From Motilibacter aurantiacus (GTDB lineage: Bacteria > Actinomycetota > Actinomycetes > Motilibacterales > Motilibacteraceae): a stretch of 64,000 nt of DNA. Shown here piece by piece: positions 18,043-27,740 of this stretch. A program made the translations under genes and the position numbers. The notes below the pieces were generated by a model. The model saw only the letters and a program-made list of their open reading frames with translations, was not told the DNA's origin and did no database searches. Every line of letters starts with the position of its first letter. Positions within the stretch are counted from its first letter, which is position 1. The stretch lies in NCBI RefSeq assembly GCF_011250645.1, contig NZ_JAANNO010000006.1, positions 156,235 through 220,234 on the forward strand, read 5' to 3'.

Positions 18043-19110
18043 CTACCCCTCAACGGGCTCGGCCTGCTGCTCCCCCGGCTCCCCGCCGCCCGCCGCGGGA
18101 CGGCGTCGCGCCCGGGACGGCTGCACCCGCATCGGCTCGCCGGGCATCTTCGGGTAGTTCGGCGGGTACGGCGCGTCGTCCAGCCCGCGGTCTGCGGCGT
18201 CCCGGTCGGCCCACTCGAGCAGCGGGTCGATGCCGACCGCCACGTCGTCGATGGCGGCGTGGACGTCGCCCAGCTCGGCGAAGCGCGCGGGGACGGTGGC
18301 GATCGTGAAGTCGTGCGGGTCCAGGTGCTCCAGCTCGCCCCACGTGACGGGGGTCGACACCCGACCCTCCGCCGTCGCCCGGACCGAGTAGGCCGAGCGG
18401 ATCGTCCGGTCGCGGGCGTTCTGGTTGTAGTCGACGAACACCTGCTCCCCGCGCTCCTCCTTCCACCACCTGGTCGTGATGAGCTCGGGAGCGCGCCGCT
18501 CGGCCTCACGGGCGAGCGCGAGGGCTGCGCGGCGTACCTCCGTGAAGCCCCACTCCGGGCGGATGCGGACGTAGATGTGCATGCCGCGGTTGCCGCTCGT
18601 CTTGGGCCAGCCGACCCAGCCCAGCTCCTCGAGCAGCGGCCGGATCACGTCGAGCGCGACCCGGCGGGCGTCGTCGAAGTCGGTGCCGGGCTGCGGGTCG
18701 AGGTCGATGCGCAGCTCGTCGGGCCGCTCGGTGTCGGCCCGGCGCGAGTGCCAGGGGTGGAACTCGATCGTCGACATCTGCACGCACCAGATGACGTCGG
18801 CCAGGTGGGTCACGCAGAGCTCGTCGGCGTGTCGGCCGCTGGGGAACTTGACCCGCACGGTCTGCAGCCAGTCCGGGTGCTGCACCGGCACCCGCTTCTG
18901 GTAGACCGCCTCGCCGTCCGCGCCCTCCGGATGACGCTTGAGCATGCAGGGCCGCTCCCGCAGCGCCCGCACGATGCCGTCCCCGACCGCGAGGTAGTAG
19001 TTGACCAGGTCGAGCTTGGTCTCGCCGCGCCGGCTGAAGTAGACCCGGTCCGGGTTCGTGACCTTGACGACGCGGTCCCCGACCTCGATCTCGGTGAAGG
19101 GCGACGGCAT
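18043..19110 (-). CDS. LigD-type polymerase domain (PolDom/PrimPol) protein
   Basis: A 355-residue stand-alone homologue of the LigD polymerase domain, which adds ribo- or deoxynucleotides at DNA ends and gaps. The archaeo-eukaryotic primase catalytic motifs are present: LRIDLDPQ (Asp136, Asp138), PKTSGNRGMHIYVRI (Ser172 to His178) and the later DYNQNARDRTIRSAYSVR. The C-terminal 40 residues are a basic, low-complexity tail. With ligC nearby it forms a two-gene repair locus similar to the PolDom/LigC pairs of mycobacteria. ATG 19110 is the family start (MPSPFTEIEVGDRVVKVTNP). Confidence 0.92.
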   Translation of the reverse strand: MPSPFTEIEVGDRVVKVTNPDRVYFSRRGETKLDLVNYYLAVGDGIVRALRERPCMLKRHPEGADGEAVYQKRVPVQHPDWLQTVRVKFPSGRHADELCVTHLADVIWCVQMSTIEFHPWHSRRADTERPDELRIDLDPQPGTDFDDARRVALDVIRPLLEELGWVGWPKTSGNRGMHIYVRIRPEWGFTEVRRAALALAREAERRAPELITTRWWKEERGEQVFVDYNQNARDRTIRSAYSVRATAEGRVSTPVTWGELEHLDPHDFTIATVPARFAELGDVHAAIDDVAVGIDPLLEWADRDAADRGLDDAPYPPNYPKMPGEPMRVQPSRARRRPAAGGGEPGEQQAEPVEG

Positions 19111-19201
19111 GGCCTCAACCTAGGCCGTCGCGCCGACAGCGGCCAGCAGGCGCCCCGCGGCCGGCCCGCGCGCGCCAACGAGAGACGCCTCGCACGCGCC
19201 A

Positions 19202-19239
19202 AGGCCCTCGGAAGCGCGGTGCCCGCGCCCCGAGGGCCT
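19202..19239. terminator. 10-bp hairpin after the phosphofructokinase gene
   Basis: AGGCCCTCGG (19202-19211) pairs with CCGAGGGCCT (19230-19239) across an 18-base loop that can itself fold. It lies 18 bases beyond the stop of the minus-strand pfp gene. Confidence 0.65.
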
Positions 19240-19256
19240 CCACGTCAGCGCTGCGC

Positions 19257-20492
19257 TCAGTGCGCGGCAGCGACCGCGCCGATGGGCTGGCCGATCGACT
19301 CCATCAGCTCGACGAACCAGGGGACGGTCGTGTCGAACGCCTTGCCGCCCTTGATGCGCTCGAACTCGATCGCCCGCAGGACGTCCCCGCGCTCCTCGTC
19401 ATGGCCGATGACGCCGCCCTCGTGGCGCAGCGCCGAGTCGACCGCGAGGTCGGTGCAGCTCTTGATGAGGCGCAGGTCCTCCGGGTTGGCGGCCGCGGAC
19501 CGGCTGAAGTAGCCGGACTTCTGCACCATCGTCTTCTCGGCGCCGATCTTGCCGGCCATCTGCTTCGCGAACCAGGCGCCGGGGTTGATCTTGTCGATCA
19601 TCACGTGGCCGAAGGGGTCACGCTGGACCTCGGCGCCGCTGGCCTCGAGCTCGGCGACGATCGTCGAGACACCGGCCCCCTCGCTGACGAAGAGGTTCAC
19701 GCCGCCGAGCTCGTCCACGAGCTTGGTGAGGCGCTCGGCCTCGGCGTCGATGTCGAACTCGAGCTCGGGCAGGTAGACCCCGTGCACGTCGAAGCGGCGC
19801 GGGTCCAGGCCGAGGGCAGGGGCGAACTTACCGGCGAGGTCGTCCAGGCGGACCTGGTCGTGGTACGCCTTCGCGGTCGCGGCGGTCAGCCAGCCGCAGT
19901 GCCGGCCCATGACCTCGTGGACGATGAGCATCCGCGGGTTCGACGTCGTCTCGTTGAGGACGTTGCGGGCGAACAGCGCGCCCTGCTCGGCCGCGGTCCA
20001 GGCACCGAGGCTCTGCCGGATCGGGATGACGTCGTTGTCGATCGTCTTGGGCAGCCCGACGACGGTCAGGTCGTAGTCGTGAGTCCTGAGGTACGCCGCG
20101 AGGTCGGCAGCGGTCGTGTTGGTGTCGTCGCCGCCGATCGTGTGCAGGACGTCCACGCCGTCGGCCACGAGCTGGTCGGCCGCGACCTTGAGCGGGTCGT
20201 CGCCCTCCTTGACCAGGCCGCGCTCGACGAGGTTCTTGACGTTGGTGAGCTTCACCCGGCTGTTGCCGATCGGGCTGCCGCCGAAGGCGTGCAGCCGCCC
20301 CGCCTGGGCCCGGCCCTCGGCCGTGACCAGCGTGCCGCGGCCCTCGAGGAGGCCCGCGTAACCGTCGGGGTAGAGCAGGATCTCCACCTCGGGCGCGATC
20401 TCCGTGTAGCGCTCGATCAGGCCGCCGACGGCGGAGGACAGGCAGGGCGCGAGGCCTCCGGCGGTGAGCAGCGCAACACGACGTACGGTCAT
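19257..20492 (-). CDS. pfp: Pyrophosphate-dependent 6-phosphofructokinase
   Basis: Interconverts fructose 6-phosphate and fructose 1,6-bisphosphate using pyrophosphate instead of ATP, so it can work in both glycolysis and gluconeogenesis. It has 411 residues from ATG 20492. Two residue pairs mark the PPi type: GGDD (120-123), where ATP enzymes have GGDG, and PKTIDND (148-154), where ATP enzymes have PGTIDND. MGRHCGW and EGAG motifs also fit. ORF extension upstream to 20582 is not supported. A hairpin lies downstream. It is encoded on the same strand as the nuclease gene but 142 bases from it. Confidence 0.93.
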   Translation of the reverse strand: MTVRRVALLTAGGLAPCLSSAVGGLIERYTEIAPEVEILLYPDGYAGLLEGRGTLVTAEGRAQAGRLHAFGGSPIGNSRVKLTNVKNLVERGLVKEGDDPLKVAADQLVADGVDVLHTIGGDDTNTTAADLAAYLRTHDYDLTVVGLPKTIDNDVIPIRQSLGAWTAAEQGALFARNVLNETTSNPRMLIVHEVMGRHCGWLTAATAKAYHDQVRLDDLAGKFAPALGLDPRRFDVHGVYLPELEFDIDAEAERLTKLVDELGGVNLFVSEGAGVSTIVAELEASGAEVQRDPFGHVMIDKINPGAWFAKQMAGKIGAEKTMVQKSGYFSRSAAANPEDLRLIKSCTDLAVDSALRHEGGVIGHDEERGDVLRAIEFERIKGGKAFDTTVPWFVELMESIGQPIGAVAAAH

Positions 20493-20550
20493 CGAGAAAG
20501 CCTCCGGCAGGTGCTGAACGTGGCGTGGCAAGCGTAGTGGGGCGGCCCGG

Positions 20551-20574
20551 CCGCTCGTGCCCGTGCACGAGTGG
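20551..20574. terminator. Hairpin between the nuclease and phosphofructokinase genes
   Basis: CCGCTCGTGC (20551-20560) pairs with GCACGAGTGG (20565-20574) with one G-U pair and a four-base loop. It lies downstream of the nuclease stop at 20635 and may end that transcript. Confidence 0.5.
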
Positions 20575-20634
20575 GGCCGCACACACGGCGCGTCCCGACA
20601 GCCCGGCTGCCGGGGCGCGCCGCGGATGGAAGGC

Positions 20635-23600
20635 CTAGCTGACGGTCACCGTCGTGGCCGCAGACGCGACGGTCGCTCCGTTGCGCGTCACCCGGACGAG
20701 GACGGGGTAGCTGCCGGCCGCCGTGTAGCGGTGCGAGGCCAGGACCCCCAGCGAGGACGCCGGGCCGGCGAGCGTCGCGGCCGACGTGCTGCCGTCGCCC
20801 CACTCGACCGTGGCGGCGAGGCCGGCCGTGCTCGACACCGCGAAGGGCAGCCGGCCGAGCGTCGCGCTGAACGTCTGGTTCACCCCGGCCGTGAGCGCCG
20901 GGACGTACGCCAGGGCCGGCGCCAGGTCCAGGCCGACGACGACCGGGTCGTGGTCGCTGGCCCGGAACGGGTCGGCGGCGTACAGCGGCCGCGCGTCGGA
21001 CTTGCGCTCGAACGAGGACTCGCCCGCGTCGAGGACGGAGTCGTTGTAGTCCAGCAGCGGCGGCTCGTCGGCGTTGATGTGCCACTCCGCGGCACCGGTC
21101 ACCTGACGGTTCAGCGAGCTGTTGGCCAGCGCGTGGTCGAGGTAGCCGAGCTGGCCGTCGAACACGTAGCTGTAGGCGTCCGGGCCGGCGAAGCGCTCGG
21201 CGAGGTCGACGTAGCCCTTGGCCTCGAACTCCTGGATCGTCCACTCCTGCTTGTAGGAGTTGAGGTCGCCGATGACCAGGACGTCGGGGTCACCGCTGCC
21301 CGTCGGGTCGGTCGCCAGGTAGTCGATGAGCGCGCGGGCCGCGTTGCGCCGGGTGACCGGGCAGTTCCCCTGGCCGTCCCCGAGGTCGGGGTCCCCCGCG
21401 CAGGCGGAGCCCTTGGACTTGAAGTGGTTGGCCGCGATGGTGAGCTTCTCGCCGCTGGACCGCTCGCGGAACGTCTGGATGAGCGCGGGCCGGTTGGCGG
21501 TGTCGACGAAGCGCGGGTCGATCGCGGAGGTCAGCACCTTGTGCGCACCGACCGGCTCGACGACGGCCGGCTTGTAGATCATCGCGACCTTGATGGCGTC
21601 GCCACCGATGGAGCCGGTCTCGAGGCCGGCGTAGGTGCCCGCGCCCAGCGTGGCGTTGAGCGCGTTCACGATGTCGGCCAGCGACCGGCCCGGGTCGTTC
21701 TGGATCTCGTTGAGGCCGGCGACGTCCGGGCTGATCCCGCTGATCGCCTCGACGACCTTCGCCAGCTGTCGCTGGCGCTCGGCCTCGGAGTCCGCGCCGC
21801 GGCAGTCCTGGTTGCCCAGCGGGCCGCAGGGGCCGCTGTTCGACGACGGGGTGGTGTCGACGGTGGTGAAGTAGTTGAGGACGTTGAAGCCGGCGACCGT
21901 CAGCCGGCCGCCCACCTGCGGGGCGGTCGCCGGGCGCGGGTTCTGCGGCGTGAAGGTGTAGTCGACGCCCGCGAGCGGGCGGACGCGCCACGCGTCGGTG
22001 CCGGTGGTCCCGTTGAAGGAGTAGTCCAGGACGCCGGTCAGCCCCGTGATGGAGTCCCCGCCGCGGAAGCGGTTCGTGACCGAGAGCCCGCCCGAGGGAT
22101 AGGGGTAGGGCTCGTTGCTCTGCGCCCCGGTGACCTGGTCGTTCTCGTTGTCGTTGTCGTCGTCGAGGATGATCCGCGTCCTGGCCTGCTCGGCGAGGTA
22201 GGCCGCGTTGCCCGCGACGCTCGGCGCCGAGACATGGGTGAACTGGTACGGGCGGGAGCCCGCCGCCAGCTCGATCTGGCCGTAGCGGGCCAGCTCGAAG
22301 TACTCGGTGACGACGAGCTCGGCCGGGAAGCGGGCGACCATGCCCTCGACCGACTCGTACGCCGAGCGGTCCGTCGTCGCGACGGGGGCCGGGAGCGCGA
22401 CGTCGACCGGCACCGGCAGCGCGAGCCCGGAGCCGCGCACCGAGACCGCCCCGCTCCGGGCGTCGACCTGGGTGAGCCCGAAGTACTCGGTCACGGTGCC
22501 GACGGCCACAGCGCGGTCGCCGGCCGTGAGCCCGGTCGGGCAGGACGCGCCGCAGAAGACGTAGACGCCCTCGGAGGTCGCCGGGTCCCCGTCCACGTCA
22601 GCCGCCTCCTCCTGCACGAAGAAGCCGGCGAGCACGTCGGCGGCCGTCTTGAGCGCCGTGACGACGCCCTCGACCGCCACGGTGCGCCCGGGCATCGGCG
22701 TGGTCGCGCCGCTGCCCTGGACCTGGGAGATCCGGGTGACCTCGAGCACGGAGACCGTGACGTTGCAGGCCGTGGTCTGGGCCGGCGCGTCGGCGGTCGA
22801 GAACGTCACGGTGACCGGGTACGTCCCGGCCGCCGCCGAGGCCGCCACCGTCAGCGCCGCTGTGGCCGGCTGCCCCGCGGCCGCGCTCGGAGCCACCCCG
22901 GTGAGCGAGACCCCCGAAACCGCCGCGGACGTGATCGCGACGGAGGACACGACGCTGTCGGCGTCGGTGGCGCTCAAGAGCGCGGAGCCGCCGCTGCCGG
23001 CGGGCACGGCGAGTGCAGCGGGGCAGCTGGCGGCCGGCGCGGCCGGGCCCTCGCCGCCGGCGCCCGTGACCGAGATGTCGTCGACGCCGGTCATGCTGTC
23101 GCTGCCGGTGGTGTCGGTGGTGATGACGCGGACGTCCACGACGGCCTGGCCGGCAGCGGCGGCCGGCAGCTCGACGGAGACCCGCCGGCTCCAGGGGGTG
23201 CCGTCCGCGGCCGGCGGCTGGGAGGCGTCCGCGACGTAGCCGGCCGGCACGTTGACGTAGCTGCCGCTGCCGCCCACGCGGTACTGCAGCGCGACCTGCT
23301 GGGCGCCCGCGTCGTCGGCGTCGAGGTCGCGCAGCGTGTAGGCCACCTTCACGGTGCTCTGCCCGCGGGTGTCGACGCGGATGACGATGTGCGGCGCCTG
23401 CGCGGTGCCGCTGCCCTGCAGCGCGATGGCGCCGGCCGCGGTCACCTCGTGGACCCCGCCGGCCGTGTTGGCCCCGGTCGACTGGGCCACGACGTTGACC
23501 GGCGTGGAGGCGCCGTCGGCCAGCACGGTCTGCGGGTCGCGGTTGGTCGAGGCGAGGCTGTCGCCGCGGTAGCCGATGATGCTCGGCACCCCGCTCCAGT

Positions 23601-23748
23601 CGTTGTTGGCCACGATCAGGCCGGCGTCGGACCAGTCCTGGGCGAACGGCAGCGTCGAGGCGGTGGTGTCCGCGCTGGCCGGCAGCGCCGGCAGGGCGAG
23701 GAGCAGAGCGGAGAGCGCGAGGGCGCCCGCCGTACGGCGTAAGGGCAT
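20635..23748 (-). CDS. Secreted ExeM/NucH-type endonuclease with PKD domain
   Basis: A 1037-residue extracellular nuclease starting at ATG 23748. Order: signal peptide (1 to about 26, ALPASA), an N-terminal region with Ig-like features, a YhcR-type OB domain (about 345-450, ISQVQGSGATTPMPG), and then the endonuclease/exonuclease/phosphatase domain, with LTVAGFNVLNYF, VAGLNEIQND, IAANHFKSKG, VIGDLNSYKQEW and RASDHDPVVVGLDL supplying the metal and catalytic residues. A C-terminal PKD module follows (VEWGDGS ... HRYTAAGSYPV). The call rests on this domain order. Likely role: degradation of extracellular DNA for phosphate or nucleotides. No LPxTG anchor is seen, so it is probably released. The Shine-Dalgarno is weak. 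Confidence 0.92.
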   Translation of the reverse strand: MPLRRTAGALALSALLLALPALPASADTTASTLPFAQDWSDAGLIVANNDWSGVPSIIGYRGDSLASTNRDPQTVLADGASTPVNVVAQSTGANTAGGVHEVTAAGAIALQGSGTAQAPHIVIRVDTRGQSTVKVAYTLRDLDADDAGAQQVALQYRVGGSGSYVNVPAGYVADASQPPAADGTPWSRRVSVELPAAAAGQAVVDVRVITTDTTGSDSMTGVDDISVTGAGGEGPAAPAASCPAALAVPAGSGGSALLSATDADSVVSSVAITSAAVSGVSLTGVAPSAAAGQPATAALTVAASAAAGTYPVTVTFSTADAPAQTTACNVTVSVLEVTRISQVQGSGATTPMPGRTVAVEGVVTALKTAADVLAGFFVQEEAADVDGDPATSEGVYVFCGASCPTGLTAGDRAVAVGTVTEYFGLTQVDARSGAVSVRGSGLALPVPVDVALPAPVATTDRSAYESVEGMVARFPAELVVTEYFELARYGQIELAAGSRPYQFTHVSAPSVAGNAAYLAEQARTRIILDDDNDNENDQVTGAQSNEPYPYPSGGLSVTNRFRGGDSITGLTGVLDYSFNGTTGTDAWRVRPLAGVDYTFTPQNPRPATAPQVGGRLTVAGFNVLNYFTTVDTTPSSNSGPCGPLGNQDCRGADSEAERQRQLAKVVEAISGISPDVAGLNEIQNDPGRSLADIVNALNATLGAGTYAGLETGSIGGDAIKVAMIYKPAVVEPVGAHKVLTSAIDPRFVDTANRPALIQTFRERSSGEKLTIAANHFKSKGSACAGDPDLGDGQGNCPVTRRNAARALIDYLATDPTGSGDPDVLVIGDLNSYKQEWTIQEFEAKGYVDLAERFAGPDAYSYVFDGQLGYLDHALANSSLNRQVTGAAEWHINADEPPLLDYNDSVLDAGESSFERKSDARPLYAADPFRASDHDPVVVGLDLAPALAYVPALTAGVNQTFSATLGRLPFAVSSTAGLAATVEWGDGSTSAATLAGPASSLGVLASHRYTAAGSYPVLVRVTRNGATVASAATTVTVS

Positions 23749-23930
23749 CGCAGAGGTACCTTCTCGGCTCGTGACGGCAGCAGGCCGGCGCCGTCGGTCA
23801 GCCTTGCACCCAACCGGGTGCGGGCTCCCGAAGTATGTCCCGGCCGTTGCCGGCCGGTGAACCCTGACCGAAGCCTGGGGACGCCCGCCGGCGGCGTGCC
23901 CGGCTGTGGACGGCGACGTACCGTCGGGGT

Positions 23931-24362
23931 ATGGCATCCGGCGTGCAGAACGAGAAGACCTACCCCGTCCAGAAGTCCGAGGCCGAGTGGCGTGCCGAGC
24001 TCTCGCCGCAGGAGTTCCACGTGCTCCGGCAGGCCGGCACCGAGCGGCCCTTCACCGGCGAGTACGTCGACACCAAGACCGAGGGCGTCTACGCCTGCCG
24101 CGCCTGCGGTGTCGAGCTGTTCCGCTCCGAGGCCAAGTTCGAGTCCCACTGCGGCTGGCCGTCGTTCTACGACCCCAAGGACAGCGACGCCGTCGAGCTG
24201 ATCGAGGACCGGTCGCTCGGGATGGTGCGGGTCGAGGCGCGCTGCGCCAACTGCGGGTCGCACCTGGGCCACGTGTTCGAGGGCGAGGGCTACCCCACCC
24301 CGACGGACCTGCGCTACTGCATCAACTCGGTCTCGATCAAGCTCGCGCCCGCGGCGGGCTGA
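23931..24362 (+). CDS. msrB: Peptide-methionine (R)-S-oxide reductase MsrB
   Basis: Repairs oxidised methionine (R-sulfoxide) in proteins. It has 143 residues with both zinc CxxC pairs (Cys56/Cys59 in CRAC, Cys105/Cys108 in CANC). The catalytic Cys130 lies in LRYCINSVS, and GWPSFY and HLGHVFEGEG are family motifs. Cys74 is a candidate resolving residue. It is divergent from the secreted nuclease gene; the 182-base gap holds only a small GCACCC/GGGTGC hairpin at 23806-23821. A hairpin containing inverted DnaA-box sequences follows the stop. Confidence 0.97.
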   Translation: MASGVQNEKTYPVQKSEAEWRAELSPQEFHVLRQAGTERPFTGEYVDTKTEGVYACRACGVELFRSEAKFESHCGWPSFYDPKDSDAVELIEDRSLGMVRVEARCANCGSHLGHVFEGEGYPTPTDLRYCINSVSIKLAPAAG

Positions 24363-24415
24363 CCGCTGCGGCGGCCGGCCCGGCCGGCCCCGTCCCCCGC
24401 TGATCATGTACGTCT

Positions 24416-24455
24416 GGCGAGTTGTCCACAGGCTCGTTGCTGTGGACAACTCGCC
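24416..24455. terminator. 16-bp perfect hairpin containing two inverted DnaA-box sequences
   Basis: Arms 24416-24431 and 24440-24455 pair perfectly around an 8-base loop. Each arm contains TTGTCCACA, the actinobacterial DnaA-box consensus (24422-24430, inverted at 24441-24449). A pair of TGATCA hexamers (24401-24406 and 24465-24470) flanks the structure. It lies between the converging msrB and hemQ genes and most simply acts as their terminator; DnaA binding is possible. Confidence 0.7.
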
Positions 24456-24514
24456 GACTCCGCCTGATCAGCGCGAGAGGGTGAGGGGTGCGCGGGGGCG
24501 AGAGGGTACGTGCC

Positions 24515-25243
24515 TCAGGGCAGGGCGGCGACCAGCTCGCGCAGAGGCATCCGGCGCCCGGTGAAGAAGGGCACCTCCTCGCGCACGTGCCGGCGGGCTG
24601 TCGAGGCGCGCAGGACGCGCATGAGGTCGACGATGCGGTGCAGCTCGTCGGCCTCGAACGCCAGCATCCACTCGTAGTCGCCGAGGGCGAAGGACGCCAC
24701 CGTGTTGGCCCGCACGTCGGGGTAGTCGCGGGCCATGCGGCCGTGCTCGGCGAGCATCGCGCGGCGCTCCTCGTCGGGCAGCAGGTACCACTCGTAGGAG
24801 CGCACGAACGGGTAGACGCAGATGTACTGGCGCGGCTCCTCCTCGGCGAGGAACGCCGGGATGTGGCTCTTGTTGAACTCGGCGGGGCGGTGCAGCGCCA
24901 TCTGCGACCACACCGGGTCAAGCCGCCGCCCGAGCCGGGTGCGCCGGAAGCGCGCGTACGCCTCCTGCAGCACGTCGCTCGTCGGCGCGTGCGCCCAGAT
25001 CATCAGGTCCGCGTCGGCCCGCAGCCCGGCCAGGTCGTACGTCCCCCGGACCACGAGGTCGGACTTCTCGCCCAGCTCGCGGAGGATCTCCTCGGCCTCG
25101 GCCGCCAGCGCGACCCGGTGCGCGTCGTCGCCCAGGCTGTCCCCGACCTTGAAGACGGACCACATGGTGTAGCGGACGACCTGGTTGAGGTCGCGGGCCT
25201 TGAGCTTCGGGGCGGCGTCGGCGGGAGCGGGAGCGTCGGTCAT
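24515..25243 (-). CDS. hemQ: Coproheme decarboxylase HemQ
   Basis: Last enzyme of the coproporphyrin-dependent haem route; it removes two propionate carboxyls from coproheme III using peroxide. It has 242 residues of the chlorite-dismutase fold. [12 protein letters not shown] carries the essential tyrosine, [13 protein letters not shown]-like residues (seen as [16 protein letters not shown]) carry the histidine region, and QYICVYPFV is the core strand. It lies four bases after hemY on the same strand, and hemE follows upstream 4.8 kb away. The ORF extends to 25279, but ATG 25243 matches the family start. All three genes together place this organism on the actinobacterial haem pathway. Confidence 0.95.
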   Translation of the reverse strand: MTDAPAPADAAPKLKARDLNQVVRYTMWSVFKVGDSLGDDAHRVALAAEAEEILRELGEKSDLVVRGTYDLAGLRADADLMIWAHAPTSDVLQEAYARFRRTRLGRRLDPVWSQMALHRPAEFNKSHIPAFLAEEEPRQYICVYPFVRSYEWYLLPDEERRAMLAEHGRMARDYPDVRANTVASFALGDYEWMLAFEADELHRIVDLMRVLRASTARRHVREEVPFFTGRRMPLRELVAALP

Positions 25244-25247
25244 GCGC

Positions 25248-26669
25248 TCATTCTTCCTCCCGCGGGGGCCGTTCGGCATCCGCCAGGTGCGCGAGCACCT
25301 GTGCCGCGGCCCGCCGGGCGCTGGCGACGACCGCAGGGATGCCCACCCCGTCGTAGACCGCCCCGGCCACGGCGAGCCCGGGCTGCCCCGCGACCGCGGC
25401 CCGGATGCGCGCCACCCGGCGCAGGTGGCCCACGGCGTACTGCGGGAGAGCGCCGCCCCAGCGGGTGACGCGGGTGTCCACGGGCTCGGCGTCCACCCCG
25501 ATCAGCTCGCGCAGCTCGGCCCGGACCGCGGCGGCCAGCTCCGCGTCGTCGCGCTGGAGGACGGCCTCCTCGCGGTGCCGTCCGACACTCGCGCGGGCCA
25601 GCAGCAGCCCGGGGGCCGCGTCCGCGTACCAGCCCCACTTGCGGGAGGAGAGCGTGACCGCCTTGACGAGCCGTCCCTCCACCGGGGGCACCAGCAGGCC
25701 GCTGCCCTGCGGCGCCCGCCCCGCGGCCTCGAGCGGCCAGGCCAGCGTGACGAGCCCGACGCTCGCGTACTCGACGGCGGCCAGCTCGGCCGCCGCCGCC
25801 GGCACGTCGGGCCCGAGCAGCCGGGCGGCAGGCGCGGCAGGGACGGTCAGCACGACGGCGTCGGCGTCGAACGTGGACGGCGAGCGCGGGTCACCTGCCA
25901 CGACCCGCCACCCGTGCGGCGTCCGGTGCAGCTGCCGGGCCGGGGCCTGCAGGCGCAGGTCGCCACCGCGCCGCACGACCGCGTCGGCGACGGCGAGCGG
26001 CAGGCGCCCGACCCCGCCGACCGGCGCCTCGAAGACCGGGCCGGTGCGCGATGGTGCCGCGTCCCGGGCCCGGCGCGCCGCCGCCATGAGCGACGGCTCG
26101 GCTCCCACGGCGGCGGCCAGCGCGGGGACGGTGGCCTGCAGGGACAGCTCGGCGGCGTGCCCGGCGTACACGCCACCGAGCAGCGGCTCCACCACGCGGT
26201 CGGCGACCGCAGCGCCCATCCGGTCGGCCACGTAGCGGCCGATGGCGACGTCCTCCTGCGGCGGCTCCCCCGGCATCGACTCGTCCAGCGCCGCGCGCTC
26301 CACCTCCTCGGCGGACAGCAGGCCGCTCTGCGCCAGGGACCCGACCGAGGTCGGCACGCCCATGAGGGAGCCTGCCGGAAGCCCGCGCAGCGCGCCCCGG
26401 CTCCACACCGCCGCGGCCGTCGTCGCCGCCGGGCGCAGGTCCGCCCCGAGCCCCACGCGGTGCGCCAGGTCGAGCGCCTCGGGCCGGCGGGCCAGGAGGG
26501 ACTCGGCGCCGGCGTCGACCGGGACGCCCGCGACCTCGGAGACGGACAGCGGGCCGCCCACCCGTGACGCGCCCTCGAGGACGGTCACCCGGGGGGCGGG
26601 GTCGCCGTCGAGCAGGTCCAGCGCGGCCGTGAGGCCTGCGATCCCGGCGCCCACCACCACGACGTGCAT
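25248..26669 (-). CDS. hemY: Coproporphyrinogen III oxidase (CgoX, HemY type)
   Basis: FAD-dependent oxidase that makes coproporphyrin III in Gram-positive bacteria; the older name is protoporphyrinogen oxidase. It has 473 residues. The dinucleotide-binding motif [16 protein letters not shown] (5-20) is followed by the FAD contact [12 protein letters not shown]; the central substrate domain has [16 protein letters not shown]; and the C-terminal FAD motif is [16 protein letters not shown]. Directly upstream of and co-directional with hemQ, so an operon is very likely. It is divergent from the DUF4349 lipoprotein gene (117-base gap). Confidence 0.95.
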   Translation of the reverse strand: MHVVVVGAGIAGLTAALDLLDGDPAPRVTVLEGASRVGGPLSVSEVAGVPVDAGAESLLARRPEALDLAHRVGLGADLRPAATTAAAVWSRGALRGLPAGSLMGVPTSVGSLAQSGLLSAEEVERAALDESMPGEPPQEDVAIGRYVADRMGAAVADRVVEPLLGGVYAGHAAELSLQATVPALAAAVGAEPSLMAAARRARDAAPSRTGPVFEAPVGGVGRLPLAVADAVVRRGGDLRLQAPARQLHRTPHGWRVVAGDPRSPSTFDADAVVLTVPAAPAARLLGPDVPAAAAELAAVEYASVGLVTLAWPLEAAGRAPQGSGLLVPPVEGRLVKAVTLSSRKWGWYADAAPGLLLARASVGRHREEAVLQRDDAELAAAVRAELRELIGVDAEPVDTRVTRWGGALPQYAVGHLRRVARIRAAVAGQPGLAVAGAVYDGVGIPAVVASARRAAAQVLAHLADAERPPREEE

Positions 26670-26786
26670 GGCTGCAGTCTCGCAAGCCGCAACCGAACCG
26701 AGACGTGGGGGCGCAACCGGCCGGCCCGCTGCCGCGTCCCAGGGACGAGCGCCGCAGGAAGCGGCGCCGGACGCGAGGGGGCGGCG

Positions 26787-27740
26787 ATGGCCGGTGGCAG
26801 GACGGGACCGAGGGCACGTCGGCGGACAGGGACGGCGCTCGCGATGCTGGCCGTCGTGACGGTCGCGCTGGCGGCGTGCTCCAGCGACGACAGCGGGAAC
26901 GACAGCGCGACGGCGAGCGTCGCCGCGCCGGCCGCGGCCCCGGCGGCGGGCCGGGACGCCGCGGAGACGGCGGCCCGGAGCGGCGGCTCGACGGGAGCGG
27001 GCGCCGTGCCTGCCGCTCCCGCCGCACCGACTGCGCTGAGCGACCGCGCGCTTCTCGTGACCGTCACGCGCACGGTCCGCGTCGACGACGTGGCCGGCGC
27101 TGCCCGGCGGGCCGCCGAGCTCGCCCGGCAGAACGGCGGCCGGCTCGACGGGGAGGACGGCTCGGGTGACCCCGACGAGCCGGGGCGTGCCCGGGCGGTC
27201 GTCACGCTGCGGGTACCCCCCGAGCAGGTCGACGCCGTCGTGCGCGGGGTGGAGGCGTACGGCGACGTGCTCGCCAGCGGCCGAACCGTCTCCGACGTCA
27301 CCCAGCAGGTCGCCGACGTCGACGCCCGGCTGGCCAACGCCCGCGAGAGCGTCGAGCGGGTCCGCGGGTTCTACGAGCGCGCGACGTCGGTGCGCGACGT
27401 CGTCTCGCTCGAGCGCGAGCTGGCCACCCGGACCGCCGAGCTCGAGTCGCTGGAGGCACGGCAGGCCGCGCTGCGCGACAGCACGGCGTACTCCACCGTG
27501 ACGGTCACCTTCCTGGGCCGGGCGGCCGCGGCGGCCGAGGACGAGGAGGGGTTCGGCGCGGGCCTGTCGGGCGGGTGGAAGGCGCTGACGGCCAGCGCGG
27601 TCGTGGTCCTCACCGGCCTCGGTGCGGTGCTGCCGTTCGTGCCGGTGGCCGCCCTGCTCGCCGCCATCGCGTGGTACGTCCGCCGGGCCCTGCAGCGCAC
27701 GAGCGGGCGGGGCGAGCCGGCGGCTACCGTGCCCGAGTGA
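26787..27740 (+). CDS. DUF4349 lipoprotein
   Basis: A 317-residue predicted lipoprotein. The lipobox is LAAC with Cys31, then a low-complexity Ala/Ser/Gly linker. The DUF4349 core (about 90-255) contains coiled-coil segments (ANARESVERVRGFYERA and LERELATRTAELESLEARQ), and one C-terminal membrane helix (VVVLTGLGAVLPFVPVAALLAAIAWYV) is followed by a basic tail. Family members are envelope proteins of unknown function. GAGGGGG precedes ATG 26787. Its stop overlaps the GTG of the next gene, so both are coupled. Confidence 0.85.
   Translation: MAGGRTGPRARRRTGTALAMLAVVTVALAACSSDDSGNDSATASVAAPAAAPAAGRDAAETAARSGGSTGAGAVPAAPAAPTALSDRALLVTVTRTVRVDDVAGAARRAAELARQNGGRLDGEDGSGDPDEPGRARAVVTLRVPPEQVDAVVRGVEAYGDVLASGRTVSDVTQQVADVDARLANARESVERVRGFYERATSVRDVVSLERELATRTAELESLEARQAALRDSTAYSTVTVTFLGRAAAAAEDEEGFGAGLSGGWKALTASAVVVLTGLGAVLPFVPVAALLAAIAWYVRRALQRTSGRGEPAATVPE

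Noticed and set aside
24416-24455. Replication origin, because of DnaA boxes.
   Set aside because: Only two boxes, both within one hairpin; no dnaA, dnaN, gyrB or AT-rich unwinding region nearby.
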